DNA from: Bacillota bacterium
GTDB taxonomy: Bacteria > Bacillota > Clostridia > TANB77 > CAG-465
Assembly: GCA_023460235.1 (NCBI GenBank)
Contig: JAEWRE010000056.1
Location: 1-6,310, forward strand
Length of the DNA: 6,310 bases
Reading direction: 5' to 3'
In this document: in pieces, positions 6,300 through 6,310 of the stretch
How positions within the stretch are numbered: the stretch's first letter is position 1
Layout of the letters: each line of letters begins with the position of its first letter
The notes under the pieces: model-generated
Database searches by the model: none
What the model saw: only the letters and a program-made list of their open reading frames with translations
What the model was told of the DNA's origin: nothing
Translations under genes and position numbers: made by a program

Positions 6300-6310
6300 A
6301 CACTTTGAAA
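6280..6310. repeat. Terminal palindrome of forward and overlapping inverted repeat copies
   Basis: The last 31 bases form a near-perfect palindrome with arms TTTCAAAGTG (6280-6289) and CACTTTGAAA (6301-6310), and AGTT/AACT inside them. It is made from the seventh forward motif (6282-6299) and a perfect inverted copy of the G-type motif (6291-6308), which share AGTTCAACT. In iteron plasmids the Rep operator is often an inverted version of the iteron half-site, and this looks similar. The window ends exactly where the palindrome does, so a contig end or sequencing stop at a hairpin is also possible. Confidence 0.85.

Noticed and set aside
6051..6310. CRISPR array
   Set aside because: Spacers are nearly identical in each 77-base unit and alternate 26 and 15 bases. 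A CRISPR array has unique spacers of similar length, and no cas gene is seen.

Overview
The window is AT-rich, uses the standard code (every real frame closes with TAA) and carries genes on the + strand only. The combination of an anaerobic ribonucleotide reductase, small hypothetical genes with near-zero spacing, a lone tnpB, an intein and a group I intron suggests a phage or prophage of an anaerobic, low-GC gut-type Firmicute or relative. This host assignment is inference; nothing in the window fixes the taxon.

Layout: 45-1283 is a stand-alone IS605-family tnpB with hairpins at its 3' end. A three-gene cluster follows: a 137-aa unknown protein with an apparent internal duplication (1345-1758), a 150-aa coiled-coil protein with a possible GapR/DUF2312-like segment (1769-2221), and the class III (anaerobic) ribonucleotide reductase gene nrdD. 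nrdD begins at 2253 and only appears to stop at 4835. It continues after a group I intron (about 4818-5231) into a second exon that ends at 5690. A 300-residue intein with a LAGLIDADG domain (2754-3653) sits inside exon 1. A strong rho-independent terminator (5696-5724) ends the unit.

Removing intron and intein gives a 707-residue NrdD with ATP cone, both catalytic cysteine regions, the four-cysteine zinc site and the glycyl-radical motif RVCGYLG at Gly680. The splice junctions SVN/CCLFD and YGTP/AESLCG restore conserved NrdD sequence. A functional enzyme therefore needs both RNA splicing and protein splicing, and each element interrupts an active-site region.

From 5725 to the end no gene is visible. 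About 325 bp of AT-rich DNA with inverted repeats lead into a regular array: seven direct copies of an 18-bp motif (TCAAAGTGTAGTTSAACT) at alternating 44- and 33-bp steps (77-bp period, all multiples of 11). The array ends in a palindrome made of one forward and one overlapping inverted copy, at the very end of the window. This resembles an iteron-type origin plus an inverted-repeat operator and is the least explained part of the window.
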